Origin: Aquipseudomonas ullengensis
GTDB taxonomy: Bacteria; Pseudomonadota; Gammaproteobacteria; Pseudomonadales; Pseudomonadaceae
DNA: 64,000 nt
Reading direction: 5' to 3'
NCBI RefSeq assembly: GCF_014174475.1
Contig: NZ_JACJUD010000001.1
Span: 620,001-684,000 of the forward strand
Shown: positions 53,166-62,128 of the stretch, in pieces
Layout: every line of letters starts with the position of its first letter
How positions within the stretch are numbered: position 1 is the stretch's first letter
Translations under genes and position numbers: made by a program
The notes under the pieces: model-generated
Databases searched by the model: none
What the model saw: the letters and a program-made list of their open reading frames with translations, nothing else
Told to the model about the DNA's origin: nothing

Positions 53166-53372
53166 GCTGACCTCAGAAGAACTACCTGGGGAGCATAGAT
53201 CAGTGGACGACAGGCACCGGCTTAGCGCCTGCCTCGGACCTTCTGATCGTCGGCCATGCTACGTTGAAATGCGGCTCGGACTGCTCATTTACGGTTTGTA
53301 AACTCCGCGTCCTCGCCTCATTTCGCCTTGCCTGGCTCTAGCTCAAAAGATCCTAAATAGGCACTTAGCTGT
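53166..53372. other. Intergenic region between the GGDEF-EAL gene and envZ
   Basis: The 207 bases contain a CAGGC / GCCTG short stem near 53210-53230 and an AT-richer stretch with GGTTTGTAAACTCC around 53292. No ORF is supported. It includes the promoter side of the GGDEF-EAL gene and the 3' end of envZ. It looks like a Pseudomonas intergenic repeat I half recognise but cannot name. Confidence 0.4.
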
Positions 53373-54686
53373 CTATACGGCATCGCGCGGCAGCAAGAGC
53401 CCCAGCGGCAGGCAGATCCGCGCTTCCAAGCCACCGCCGGAGCGGTTGCGCAGCTCGACGCTGCCGCCGTGCAGGGCGGCGATGCGCTTGACGATGGCCA
53501 GGCCCAGGCCGGCGCCCTTGCCGCCCCGCGCCAGGTCGCCACGGATGAAGGGGTTGAACAGGTTGCCCTGCTCGGCCGGGTCGATACCCGGGCCGCGATC
53601 CAGCACGCTGAGCACCACGTAGGGCGCGCTGCAGTCGCCGGACAGGTTGGCCACCACCTCAACACCCTGGCCACCGTAGCGCAGGGCGTTGTCCAGCAGG
53701 TTGGCCAGCAGGCGCTTGATCGACACCCGGCGCAGCGGGAACGGCGGCAGCGTTTCCAGGTACAGGCGCACCTGTTCGCCCTGCTGGTTGTAGGGTGCCA
53801 CCACTTCGCGCACCAGCTCGCCGAGGTCACTCGGCTCGGGGGTCTCGTCGCGGCCGTCGCGGATGAAGGCGAGGAACTGGTCGAGGATGGCGTCCATGTC
53901 CTCGATGTCACGCACCATGTCTTCGGTCAGGTCCGAGTCGCTGTTGAGCAGTTCCAGCGACAGGCGCAGCCGGGTCAGCGGCGTGCGCAGGTCATGGGAC
54001 ACGCCAGCCAGCATCAGCTCGCGCTCGCGGGCAGCCTGCTCGACGTTTTCCGCCATCTGGTTGAAGGCCCGGTAGACCTCGGTCATCTCGCTGGGCGTAT
54101 CGCTGATCGGCAAGCGCACGCTGCTGCCCTGGCCCAGTTGCCGGGCGGCGAACACCAGGCGCTTGAGCGGGGCATTGAGCTGACGGACAAATATCCATGC
54201 CGCCGCGGTAGACAGCAGGCCGATGCCGAGGAACCAGCCGAGCACTGTCCAGATCTTCTGCCCACGCAATGGATGCGGGTAGAGCGGCACCTTGAGCCAG
54301 GCATCGCCCAGACTCGGCGCGTGCACCCAGAGCGCTGGCGGGCTCTGCACGCGCACCCGCACTTCGGTGTCCGGACCCAGTTCGGTTTGCATCTGGCGCA
54401 GGAAGATTTCCGAGTATGGCCAGTGCTGTTCGGTCGGCGGCACTTCGTCGCGGGCCACCCGCTGCAGGGTGGCCGCCTCGGCGATGTGCGCACGGTCTTC
54501 CGGGTCAGCCGCCCAGTATGCCCGCAGGGTCAGCGCCGCGCCGTGGCTGTACTGGCGGTCGACCAGCATGTCTTCGTTCATCATCAGGTAGACCAGGGTC
54601 AGCGCCTTGGAAAACAGCACGACCACCAGCACCAACCAGAGAGTGCGAGCGAAGAAGCTTTGCGGGAACCACAGCGGGGTTTTCAT
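53373..54686 (-). CDS. envZ: Sensor histidine kinase EnvZ/AmgS
   Basis: The 437-residue kinase has two membrane helices (about residues 12-34 and 150-172) around a ~115-residue periplasmic sensor, then a HAMP linker. His231 is in the phosphoacceptor motif GVSHDLRTPLTRLRL, and the ATPase motifs are LLDNALRYGG, DRGPGID and GAGLGLAIVKRI. With the upstream regulator it matches the OmpR/EnvZ family. The P. aeruginosa pair at this position is AmgRS, which responds to membrane damage by mistranslated proteins and aids aminoglycoside tolerance. A REP-like pair lies between envZ and ompR. Confidence 0.92.
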   Translation of the reverse strand: MKTPLWFPQSFFARTLWLVLVVVLFSKALTLVYLMMNEDMLVDRQYSHGAALTLRAYWAADPEDRAHIAEAATLQRVARDEVPPTEQHWPYSEIFLRQMQTELGPDTEVRVRVQSPPALWVHAPSLGDAWLKVPLYPHPLRGQKIWTVLGWFLGIGLLSTAAAWIFVRQLNAPLKRLVFAARQLGQGSSVRLPISDTPSEMTEVYRAFNQMAENVEQAARERELMLAGVSHDLRTPLTRLRLSLELLNSDSDLTEDMVRDIEDMDAILDQFLAFIRDGRDETPEPSDLGELVREVVAPYNQQGEQVRLYLETLPPFPLRRVSIKRLLANLLDNALRYGGQGVEVVANLSGDCSAPYVVLSVLDRGPGIDPAEQGNLFNPFIRGDLARGGKGAGLGLAIVKRIAALHGGSVELRNRSGGGLEARICLPLGLLLPRDAV

Positions 54687-54703
54687 CGGAGCGGCGCGAT
54701 ACC

Positions 54704-54763
54704 TGTAGGAGCCAGCTTGCTGGCGATGGGATGAGCTGGATCGCCAGCAAGCTGGCTCCTACA
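54704..54763. repeat. REP-like inverted repeat pair, copy 2
   Basis: Arms at 54704-54727 and 54740-54763 are perfect 24-base inverted copies of those at 372-437, here with a 12-base spacer. The element lies inside the ompR-envZ unit, 17 bases before the envZ start, where it could slow or protect the messenger. Confidence 0.88.
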
Positions 54764-54789
54764 ACACCCCGAACGAGCGTGAGGCAGAA

Positions 54790-55521
54790 TTACTTGCTGC
54801 CATCCGGCACGAACACGTAGCCCACGCCCCAGACCGTCTGGATATAGCGCGGCTTGGACGGGTCCGGCTCGATCAGCCGGCGCAGACGGGAAATCTGCAC
54901 GTCGATGGAGCGTTCCAGCGCATCCCACTCGCGGCCACGGGCCAGGTTCATCAGCTTGTCGCGGGTCAGCGGCTCGCGGGCATGCTGGACCAGGGCCTTG
55001 AGCACGGCGAACTCACCGGTGGTGAGCATGTGCACTTCCTCGCCCTTCTTCAGCTCGCGAGTGGCCAGGGACAGCTCGTATTCGCCGAAGCTGACGCTCT
55101 CGTCCTCGCTGCCCGGCGCGCCCGGCACCACGGGCGCCTGACGGCGCAGCACGGCCTTGATCCGCGCCAGCAGCTCCCGCGGGTTGAATGGCTTGGCCAG
55201 GTAATCGTCGGCGCCGCCTTCCAGCCCCTGGATACGGCTGGCTTCGTCGCCCTTGGCGGTGAGCATGATGATCGGCAGCTGATTGTTCGCCGCACGCAGG
55301 CGGCGGCAGGCGGACAGGCCATCTTCGCCCGGCAGCATGAGGTCGAGCACCAGCAGCTGGAACAGTTCGCGGGACAGCAGGCGGTCCATCTGCTCGACGT
55401 TCTCCACCGCGCGCACGCGGTAGCCCTGCTCGCTGAGGAAACGCTCCAGCAGGCGGCGCAAGCCGGGGTCGTCGTCGACAATCAGGATTTTCTCGCCTTC
55501 CACTACAGGTGTGCTGCTCAT
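54790..55521 (-). CDS. ompR: OmpR/AmgR response regulator
   Basis: From the ATG at 55521 the protein has 243 residues: a receiver domain (ILIVDDDPGLRRLLE, phosphoacceptor Asp60 in LVLDLMLPGEDG, LAKPFNPRELLARI) and an OmpR-type winged-helix DNA-binding domain (LTTGEFAVLKALVQHAREPLTRDKLMNLARGREWDALERSIDVQISRLR, written here in its shared family form). It is upstream of envZ with a REP pair between them. A longer frame begins 49 codons earlier and is not plausible. It is divergent from tex. Confidence 0.94.
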   Translation of the reverse strand: MSSTPVVEGEKILIVDDDPGLRRLLERFLSEQGYRVRAVENVEQMDRLLSRELFQLLVLDLMLPGEDGLSACRRLRAANNQLPIIMLTAKGDEASRIQGLEGGADDYLAKPFNPRELLARIKAVLRRQAPVVPGAPGSEDESVSFGEYELSLATRELKKGEEVHMLTTGEFAVLKALVQHAREPLTRDKLMNLARGREWDALERSIDVQISRLRRLIEPDPSKPRYIQTVWGVGYVFVPDGSK

Positions 55522-55635
55522 GTTCTCTCCCATTCGAAGTGCCGGCATTATCGCCCAGCACAGATGATTGGCGGCCTGCCCCATTGTTAGCAGATTTTTC
55601 CCCGAACGGTGCCCATGGCCTCGCAGAGCGGTGTT

Positions 55636-55641
55636 TATAAT
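55636..55641 (+). promoter_or_regulatory. Candidate -10 box of tex
   Basis: A consensus TATAAT (55636-55641) lies 65 bases before the tex start. The -35 region is weak. Confidence 0.5.
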
Positions 55642-55705
55642 GCGGCGCTTTCGTGCCGGGCCGCTCATGAGGCGGCCGGCTGGTGTTCTCCGTCAGGTGT
55701 TTTAA

Positions 55706-58039
55706 ATGGACAGTATCAACACTCGCATCGCCGAAGAACTGGGCGTGCGCCCGCAACAGGTCGCCGCCGCCGTGGCGCTGCTCGATGAAGGCTCCACCGT
55801 GCCGTTCATCGCCCGCTACCGTAAGGAAGTTACCGGCAGCCTGGACGATACCCAGCTGCGTAACCTGGAAGAACGCCTGCGCTACCTGCGCGAACTGGAC
55901 GAGCGTCGCGCCGCGATCCTCGCCAGCATCGAGGAGCAGGGCAAGCTGACCCCCGAACTGACCCGCGAGATCAACCTGGCCGACACCAAGACGCGCCTGG
56001 AAGACCTCTACCTGCCGTACAAGCAGAAGCGCCGAACCAAGGGCCAGATCGCCCTGGAAGCCGGCCTCGGCGAACTGGCCGACGGCCTGTTCAACGACCC
56101 AACGCTGAACCCGGAAGAACAGGCCGCACGCTTCGTCGACGCCGAGAAAGGCTTCGCCGACGTCAAGGCCGTGCTCGAAGGCGCCAAGTACATCCTCATG
56201 GAACGCTTCGCCGAAGATGCCACCCTGCTCGAGCGCCTGCGCAGCTACCTCAAGGACAACGCCACCCTCAGCGCCCGCCTGGTCGCCGGCAAAGAGGCCG
56301 AGGGCGCCAAGTTCAGCGATTACTTCGAACACGACGAGCCACTGAAGAACGTGCCGTCGCACCGCGCCCTGGCGATTTTCCGCGGGCGCAACGAAGGCAT
56401 TCTCGGCGCCAGCCTCAAGGTCGGCGACGAGACGCCGGGCAGCATGCACCCGTGCGAAGGCATGATCGGCGAGCGCTTCGGCGTCGAACAGCGCGGCCGC
56501 GCCGCCGACAAATGGCTGGGCGAAGTGGTGCGCTGGACCTGGAAGGTCAAGCTCTACACCCACCTGGAAACCGACCTGTTCAGCGAGCTGCGCGAGAAGT
56601 CGGAAGACGAGGCGATCAACGTCTTCGCCCGCAACCTGCACGACCTGCTGCTGGCCGCCCCGGCCGGCCCGCGCGCCACTCTGGCGCTCGACCCGGGCCT
56701 GCGCACCGGCTGCAAGGTGGCCGTGGTCGATACCACTGGCAAGGTCCTGGAAACCTCCACCGTCTACCCGCATGCCCCGCGCAATGACTGGGACGGCACC
56801 CTGGCGATCCTCGCCAAACTGTGCGCCAAGCACGCGGTCGACCTGATCTCGATCGGCAACGGCACCGCCAGCCGCGAGACCGACAAGCTGGCCGCCGACC
56901 TGATCAAGAAGCTGCCGGGCCTCAAGCTGACCAAGGTGATGGTCAGCGAAGCCGGCGCCTCGGTGTACTCGGCCTCCGAGCTGGCCGCCAAGGAATTCCC
57001 GGACATGGACGTGTCGCTGCGCGGCGCCGTGTCCATCGCCCGCCGCCTGCAGGACCCACTGGCCGAGCTGGTGAAGATCGACCCGAAATCCATCGGCGTC
57101 GGCCAATACCAGCACGACGTGTCGCAGCTCAAGCTGGCGCGCTCGCTGGACGCGGTAGTGGAAGACTGCGTGAACGCCGTCGGCGTTGACGTGAACACCG
57201 CCTCCGTCGCCCTGCTGGCACGCATCTCCGGGCTCAACGCGACCCTGGCGCAGAACATCGTCAGCCACCGCGACGCCAACGGCGCGTTCAAGACCCGCGA
57301 CGAGCTGAAGAAGGTTTCGCGCCTGGGCGAGAAGACCTTCGAACAGGCCGCCGGCTTCCTCCGTGTGATGAACGGCGACAACCCGCTGGACGCTTCCGGC
57401 GTGCACCCGGAAACCTACCGCCTGGTGCAGCGCATCGCCGAAGGCACCAGCCGCGACATCCGCTCGCTGATCGGCGATTCGAGCTTCCTCAAGCGCCTCG
57501 ATCCCAAGCAGTTCACCGATGAGAGCTTCGGCCTGCCGACCGTCACCGACATTCTCAAGGAACTCGACAAACCCGGCCGCGACCCACGCCCGGAGTTCAA
57601 GACTGCCGAGTTCCAGGATGGCGTGGAAACCCTCAAGGACCTGCAGCCGGGCATGGTGCTGGAAGGCGTGGTGACCAACGTCACCAACTTCGGTGCGTTC
57701 GTCGACATCGGCGTGCACCAGGACGGCCTGGTGCATATCAGCGCGCTGTCGGAGAAGTTCGTCAAAGACCCCTATGAAGTGGTCAAGGCCGGCGACATCG
57801 TCAAAGTGAAAGTCATGGAAGTGGACATCCCGCGTAACCGCGTCGGCCTGACCATGCGCATGAGCGACACCCCCGGCGAGAAGGTCGACGGCCCGCGCGG
57901 TGCGCGCCCCGGCAACGGCGGACAGAACCGTGGCGGCAACCAGCCGCGCAGCGAACGCCACTCCAGCCAGGACAAGCCAGCCCCGGCCAATCCCGGCATG
58001 GCCGCCCTGTTCGCCAACGCCAAAAACCTGAGGAAGTAA
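55706..58039 (+). CDS. tex: RNA-binding transcription accessory protein Tex
   Basis: The 777-residue protein has the Tex order: N-terminal helical part ([39 protein letters not shown]), a YqgF-like domain ([17 protein letters not shown], about residue 328), helix-hairpin-helix DNA-binding motifs (~500-560, [20 protein letters not shown]), and an S1 RNA-binding domain (~650-725, [24 protein letters not shown]). A Gly/Arg/Asn/Ser tail follows. Tex associates with transcription and affects gene expression and virulence in several bacteria. The thioesterase gene begins 3 bases after the stop. Confidence 0.95.
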   Translation: MDSINTRIAEELGVRPQQVAAAVALLDEGSTVPFIARYRKEVTGSLDDTQLRNLEERLRYLRELDERRAAILASIEEQGKLTPELTREINLADTKTRLEDLYLPYKQKRRTKGQIALEAGLGELADGLFNDPTLNPEEQAARFVDAEKGFADVKAVLEGAKYILMERFAEDATLLERLRSYLKDNATLSARLVAGKEAEGAKFSDYFEHDEPLKNVPSHRALAIFRGRNEGILGASLKVGDETPGSMHPCEGMIGERFGVEQRGRAADKWLGEVVRWTWKVKLYTHLETDLFSELREKSEDEAINVFARNLHDLLLAAPAGPRATLALDPGLRTGCKVAVVDTTGKVLETSTVYPHAPRNDWDGTLAILAKLCAKHAVDLISIGNGTASRETDKLAADLIKKLPGLKLTKVMVSEAGASVYSASELAAKEFPDMDVSLRGAVSIARRLQDPLAELVKIDPKSIGVGQYQHDVSQLKLARSLDAVVEDCVNAVGVDVNTASVALLARISGLNATLAQNIVSHRDANGAFKTRDELKKVSRLGEKTFEQAAGFLRVMNGDNPLDASGVHPETYRLVQRIAEGTSRDIRSLIGDSSFLKRLDPKQFTDESFGLPTVTDILKELDKPGRDPRPEFKTAEFQDGVETLKDLQPGMVLEGVVTNVTNFGAFVDIGVHQDGLVHISALSEKFVKDPYEVVKAGDIVKVKVMEVDIPRNRVGLTMRMSDTPGEKVDGPRGARPGNGGQNRGGNQPRSERHSSQDKPAPANPGMAALFANAKNLRK

Positions 58040-58042
58040 GCC

Positions 58043-58429
58043 ATGAGCAGCAACTCTCCCGTCGGCCAGGACAGCAACTTCAGCAAGCTGCTCGGCATGA
58101 CCATCGACAAGGCCGAGAACGGCGAATCGCAAGTGCGCATGAGCATGCAGGAGCACCTGCTCAACCTGCACGGGCGCATGCACGGCGGCGCGCTGTTCTC
58201 GCTGATCGACACCGCCCTCGGCCAGGCCAGCCACAGCCTGTTCGGCGGCGAGGCCGGCAGCATGACCCTGGAATGCAAGGTCAACTACATCCGCGCGGTC
58301 GAGCAGGGCGAGATCGTCTGCAACGCCCGCGTGCTGAACGCCGGGCGCAAGGTACATGTGCTGGAGGCCAAGGTGCAGCAAGGCGACAAGCTGATCGCCA
58401 CGGCCCAGGCCACGTTTATCTGCAAGTAA
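58043..58429 (+). CDS. PaaI-type hotdog-fold thioesterase
   Basis: The 128-residue protein has the hotdog motif NLHGRMHGGALFSLIDTALGQAS and the beta pattern VNYIRAVEQGEIVCNARVLNAGRKVHVLEAKVQQ. The family hydrolyses acyl-CoA thioesters, often phenylacetyl- or other aryl-CoAs; the substrate here is unknown. It is 3 bases after tex and probably co-transcribed with it. Confidence 0.9.
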   Translation: MSSNSPVGQDSNFSKLLGMTIDKAENGESQVRMSMQEHLLNLHGRMHGGALFSLIDTALGQASHSLFGGEAGSMTLECKVNYIRAVEQGEIVCNARVLNAGRKVHVLEAKVQQGDKLIATAQATFICK

Positions 58430-58433
58430 TTGA

Positions 58434-58472
58434 TCCGCGCTGCCACTGGCGCGGGTTTCACCCGCCCTACAC
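58434..58472. repeat. Palindromic intergenic repeat unit before gshA
   Basis: CCGCGCTGCCACTGGCGCGGG is followed at once by TTTCACCCGCCCTAC, the reverse of GTAGGGCGGGTGAAACCCGC seen at 4972-4991. The two halves form a partial hairpin. It lies between the thioesterase and gshA genes. Confidence 0.65.
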
Positions 58473-58562
58473 CCCCGCCAGCTAGCGCCAGGATTGCGTC
58501 GACACCCGCTGTCGGCGCATCCTCCTTTCCGGTCAGGCCACCCGGCCACTCCGCGTTCCGAC

Positions 58563-58592
58563 TTGTAAGCGACAGATCCACCCCCATATAAG
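58563..58592 (+). promoter_or_regulatory. Candidate gshA promoter
   Basis: TTGTAA (58563-58568), an 18-base spacer and TATAAG (58587-58592) lie 30 bases before the gshA start. Inference from consensus only. Confidence 0.45.
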
Positions 58593-58621
58593 GGCGACCG
58601 TCGAGTAAAGGAATCACCATC

Positions 58622-60208
58622 TTGAGCGAGCTTTTCTCCCGCCGCCTGGCGTTGCTCGGCGATGCTGCCGCCCTGCCCCTGCTGACCCGCAACCTGCACG
58701 GCATCGAACGCGAATGCCTGCGCGTCAGCGCCGACGGCAGCCTGGCGCAGAGTGAACACCCACGCGCCCTGGGTTCGGCCCTGACCCACCCGCAGATCAC
58801 CACCGACTATTCCGAATCGCTGCTGGAGTTCATCACCCCGGCCGAGCCCGACGCGGCGGCGACCATCGCCGACCTCGAACGCATCCACCGTTTCGCCAGC
58901 AGCCAGTTGGACGGCGAATACCTGTGGAGCCCGTCGATGCCCGGCTTGCTGCCGGATGAAGCGGACATCCCGATCGCCCGCTACGGCAACTCCAACATCG
59001 GCCGCCTCAAGTACGTCTACCGCCAGGGCCTGGCCCTGCGTTACGGCAAGACCATGCAATGCATCGCCGGCATCCACTACAACTTCAGCCTGGCCGAAGG
59101 CCTGTGGCCACTGTTGCAGCAACTCGACGGCGACAGCCAGAGCCCGCGCGACTACCAGTCGGCCAGCTACATCGCGTTGATCCGCAACTTCCGCCGCTAC
59201 AGCTGGCTGCTGATGTACCTGTTCGGCGCCTCGCCAGCGCTGGACGCCAGCTTCCTGCGTGGCCGTCCGCACCAGTTGCAGCAGCTCGATGCCGACACCC
59301 TGTTCCTGCCGTACGCCACCAGCCTGCGCATGAGCGACCTGGGCTACCAGAGCAATGCCCAGGCCGGCCTGACACCTTGCTACAACGACCTGGCCAGCTA
59401 CACCGAAAGCCTGCGCTCGGCGGTGGCCACGCCCTACCCGGCCTATGCCGAGATCGGCACCAAGAACGCCGCCGGCGAATGGCTGCAGCTCAACACCAAC
59501 ATCATCCAGATCGAAAACGAGTACTACTCGAGCATCCGCCCCAAGCGCGTCACCTATTCGGGCGAGCGCCCGATCCAGGCCCTGATGAGCCGCGGCGTGC
59601 AGTACGTGGAAGTGCGCTGCCTGGATATCAACCCCTACCTGCCGCTGGGCATCGACCTCGACCAGGCGCGCTTCCTCGACGCCTTCATCCTCTTCTGCGC
59701 CCTGGAAGAAAGCCCGCTGCTGGGCGGCGACGTCTGCCGTGCCAGCACCGAAAACTTCCTCAAGACGGTCAAGGAAGGTCGCCGCCCGGGCCTGCATCTG
59801 CAGCGCGAAGGCCAGCAGGTGGAACTCAAGGTGTGGGCCACCGAGCTGCTCGACCGCTTCGCGCCGATTGCCGAGCTGCTCGACCGCGCCCACGGCGGCG
59901 ATGCTTTCCAGACCGCCCTGCACCTGCAGCAGCGCAAAGTCGATGACCCCGCGCAAACCCCGTCGGCCCGCGTGCTGGCCGAGCTGCGCGATACCGGCGA
60001 AAGCTTCCGCGCCCTGGCCCTGCGCCACAGCAAGGAGCACGCGGCAAACTTCCGCGCGCAACCGCTAAGTGCCGAGGAACAGGCCGCTTTCGTGGCCATG
60101 GCGCGCCAGTCACTGGACGAGCAGGCCGAGCTGGAGAGCGCCGAGCCGGGCGACTTCGACACCTTCGTCGCGGCCTACCAGGCCAGCATTCTCGGCATTG
60201 GCGTTTAA
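58622..60208 (+). CDS. gshA: Glutamate-cysteine ligase
   Basis: The 528-residue enzyme makes gamma-glutamylcysteine, the rate-limiting step of glutathione synthesis. It has the family start [13 protein letters not shown], the [16 protein letters not shown] motif and [24 protein letters not shown], with the NYY-like and ECR-type residues later ([16 protein letters not shown]). Translation appears to begin at TTG (58622) after an AAGGAA site, as no ATG fits the family start. gshB is also in this window. A GC-rich region of ~160 bases separates it from the RMF-like gene. Confidence 0.94.
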   Translation: MSELFSRRLALLGDAAALPLLTRNLHGIERECLRVSADGSLAQSEHPRALGSALTHPQITTDYSESLLEFITPAEPDAAATIADLERIHRFASSQLDGEYLWSPSMPGLLPDEADIPIARYGNSNIGRLKYVYRQGLALRYGKTMQCIAGIHYNFSLAEGLWPLLQQLDGDSQSPRDYQSASYIALIRNFRRYSWLLMYLFGASPALDASFLRGRPHQLQQLDADTLFLPYATSLRMSDLGYQSNAQAGLTPCYNDLASYTESLRSAVATPYPAYAEIGTKNAAGEWLQLNTNIIQIENEYYSSIRPKRVTYSGERPIQALMSRGVQYVEVRCLDINPYLPLGIDLDQARFLDAFILFCALEESPLLGGDVCRASTENFLKTVKEGRRPGLHLQREGQQVELKVWATELLDRFAPIAELLDRAHGGDAFQTALHLQQRKVDDPAQTPSARVLAELRDTGESFRALALRHSKEHAANFRAQPLSAEEQAAFVAMARQSLDEQAELESAEPGDFDTFVAAYQASILGIGV

Positions 60209-60366
60209 GACCTAGGTGTTTGAAATCAACGAGATGACTGACGGGCGAAGCCAATAAGGGCAGCCCGTCACAAATCCGCCAGCTCGACCGTTCGCCACTG
60301 ACCAATGGCACGCGGCTAGCGCCGGCGAGGGCTAACCTGTGTGGAAAACCCGCCTTGGCGAAGCCC

Positions 60367-60576
60367 ATGACGCCGCCCGACGAACACGACCATGAAGACA
60401 GCCACTGGAGCCTGGAAAGCCTGAACAAGGCGTATCAGCAAGGCTACATGAGCGGCCTCACGGGCCAACCGCAACACCTGCAACCCTACCCCGCCGAGGT
60501 CATGGCGGCGGCCTGGGAAGCCGGCTGGGACGATGGCAACGAGCAGTTCAAACTGCACCAGCGCCGCAGCGCCTGA
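60367..60576 (+). CDS. Ribosome modulation factor-like protein
   Basis: The 69-residue protein has the RMF core: LNKAYQQGYMSGLTG, followed by a C-terminal AAWEAGWDDGNEQFK. RMF binds 30S and 70S ribosomes and drives their hibernation as 100S dimers. Here the N-terminus is acidic (TPPDEHDHEDSHW) and the protein lacks the basic start of E. coli RMF, so it may be a variant paralogue. An ATG at 60367 is preferred; a TTG at 60355 adds four codons. It is followed by a terminator. Confidence 0.8.
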   Translation: MTPPDEHDHEDSHWSLESLNKAYQQGYMSGLTGQPQHLQPYPAEVMAAAWEAGWDDGNEQFKLHQRRSA

Positions 60577-60590
60577 GTCACCGAACCCAT

Positions 60591-60620
60591 AAAAAAGGGC
60601 CGCAATAGCGGCCCTTCTTC
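60591..60620 (+). terminator. Terminator after the RMF-like gene
   Basis: AAAAAAGGGCCGC and GCGGCCCTTCTTC pair around AATA, starting 15 bases after the stop codon. The T-run is interrupted by one C. Confidence 0.85.
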
Positions 60621-60645
60621 ATTACCAACACCTCTTGCCAAACCT

Positions 60646-60715
60646 TGTAGGAGCCAGCTTGCTGGCGATCCATTACCCGCACGGGGCCGCGATCGCCAGC
60701 AAGCTGGCTCCTACA
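60646..60715. repeat. REP-like inverted repeat pair, copy 3
   Basis: Arms 60646-60669 and 60692-60715 are identical to the other two copies (TGTAGGAGCCAGCTTGCTGG beginning), here with a 22-base spacer. It lies in the convergent gap between the RMF-like gene and argA, ending 8 bases before the argA stop codon. Confidence 0.88.
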
Positions 60716-60723
60716 GTATTGGC

Positions 60724-62022
60724 CTAAAGGGCCTTTTCGAAGATCTTCGAATTGCGCTGGTAGTTGTACAGCGAGGCACGGGCCGCGGGCAGGCGTTCGA
60801 CGCTGCTGGGTCCGAAGCCGCGCTCCTGGAACCAGTGGGCGGTGCGCGTGGTGAGCACGATGAGGGTCTTCAAGCCCTGCTCGCGGGCCCGTTCCTCGAT
60901 GCGTTCCAGCAACTCGTCGCCACGACCGCCATGCCGGTATTCCGGGTTCACTGCCAGACAGGCCAGCTCGCCGGCATCCGAGTCGGCGATGCGGTACAGC
61001 GCGGCGCAGGCGATGATCAGGCCGTCGCGCTCGACGATGCTGAACTGCTCGATCTCGCGCTCCAGCACTTCGCGCGAACGGCGCACCAGGATGCCCTGGT
61101 CCTCCAGTGGGGTGATCAGGTCGATCAGCCCGCCGACGTCCTCGATGGTCGCCTCGCGCAGCGATTCGAACTGTTCCTGGTCGACCAGGGTGCCGCCACC
61201 GTCACGGGTGAACAGCTCGGTGAGCAGCGAGCCGTCGTCCATGTAGCTGACGATATGGCTGCGTTTGACCCCCGCGCGGCAGGCCTGGGCGGCGGCATCC
61301 AGCAGCTCGGACTGGTAGCACGCGCCGAGCCGCGCCAGGTGCGCCGGCACCTGCTGCGGGCGCAGCTCACGGACCAGCTTGCCGCTCTCGTCGAGCAGGC
61401 CGCGCTCGGCACTGAACAGCAACAGCTTGTCGGCCTGCAGGTCGATAGCGGCGCGGGTGGCGACGTCTTCGCAGGCCAGGTTGAAGATTTCCCCGGTGGG
61501 CGAGTAGCCGAGCGACGACAGCAGCACGATGCTGCGCTCGTCGAGCAGACGGTTGATGCCCTTGCGGTCGACCCGGCGCACTTCGCCGGTGTGGTGATAG
61601 TCGACGCCATCGAGCACACCGATCGGCCGTGCGGTGACGAAGTTGCCGCCGGTCACGCGCAAACGCGAGCCCTGCATCGGCGAGGCGGCGATATCCATCG
61701 ACAGGCGCGCCTCGATGGCGATGCGCAGCTGGCCGACGGCATCGATCACGCATTCCAGGGTCGGCCCGTCGGTGATGCGCAGGTTGTGGTGGTAGCGCGG
61801 CGTCAGGCCGCGGTCGGCCAGGCGCGCCTCGATCTGCGGGCGCGAGCCGTGCACCAGCACCAGGCGCACGCCGAGGCTGTGCAGCAGCACCAGGTCGTGG
61901 ACGATATTGCCGAAATTCGGGTGCTCGACGCCTTCGCCGGGCAGCATGACCACGAAGGTGCAGTCCCGGTGGGCGTTGATATAGGGCGTAGCGTGGCGAA
62001 GCCAGTTGACGTAGTCGTGCAT
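60724..62022 (-). CDS. argA: N-acetylglutamate synthase ArgA
   Basis: The 432-residue protein joins an amino-acid-kinase-like domain (about residues 1-280, with LGVRLVLVHGSRPQIEARL and arginine-sensing features) to a C-terminal GNAT acetyltransferase domain (about 285-432, with LACLAVNPEYRHGGRGDELLERIEERARE). It makes N-acetylglutamate from glutamate and acetyl-CoA, first step of arginine synthesis, and is feedback inhibited by arginine in the classical type. It follows argE after 106 bases on the same strand. Confidence 0.95.
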   Translation of the reverse strand: MHDYVNWLRHATPYINAHRDCTFVVMLPGEGVEHPNFGNIVHDLVLLHSLGVRLVLVHGSRPQIEARLADRGLTPRYHHNLRITDGPTLECVIDAVGQLRIAIEARLSMDIAASPMQGSRLRVTGGNFVTARPIGVLDGVDYHHTGEVRRVDRKGINRLLDERSIVLLSSLGYSPTGEIFNLACEDVATRAAIDLQADKLLLFSAERGLLDESGKLVRELRPQQVPAHLARLGACYQSELLDAAAQACRAGVKRSHIVSYMDDGSLLTELFTRDGGGTLVDQEQFESLREATIEDVGGLIDLITPLEDQGILVRRSREVLEREIEQFSIVERDGLIIACAALYRIADSDAGELACLAVNPEYRHGGRGDELLERIEERAREQGLKTLIVLTTRTAHWFQERGFGPSSVERLPAARASLYNYQRNSKIFEKAL

Positions 62023-62128
62023 GTAAAAGCCTGTCGAACGATGGATGGACGAGCGATGGAAAGTCTCCCCGCCAGGGGAAGAGGGAATCGACCTAGCTTC
62101 GTCGCAACATCAGGAGCTCCTTCATGGC

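Noticed and set aside
55013..60061. A 1682-codon open frame on the reverse strand opposite tex, the thioesterase and gshA
   Set aside because: It mirrors three well-supported genes, has a Val/Ala/Gly/Gln/Asp composition typical of antisense frames in GC-rich DNA, and shows no domain.
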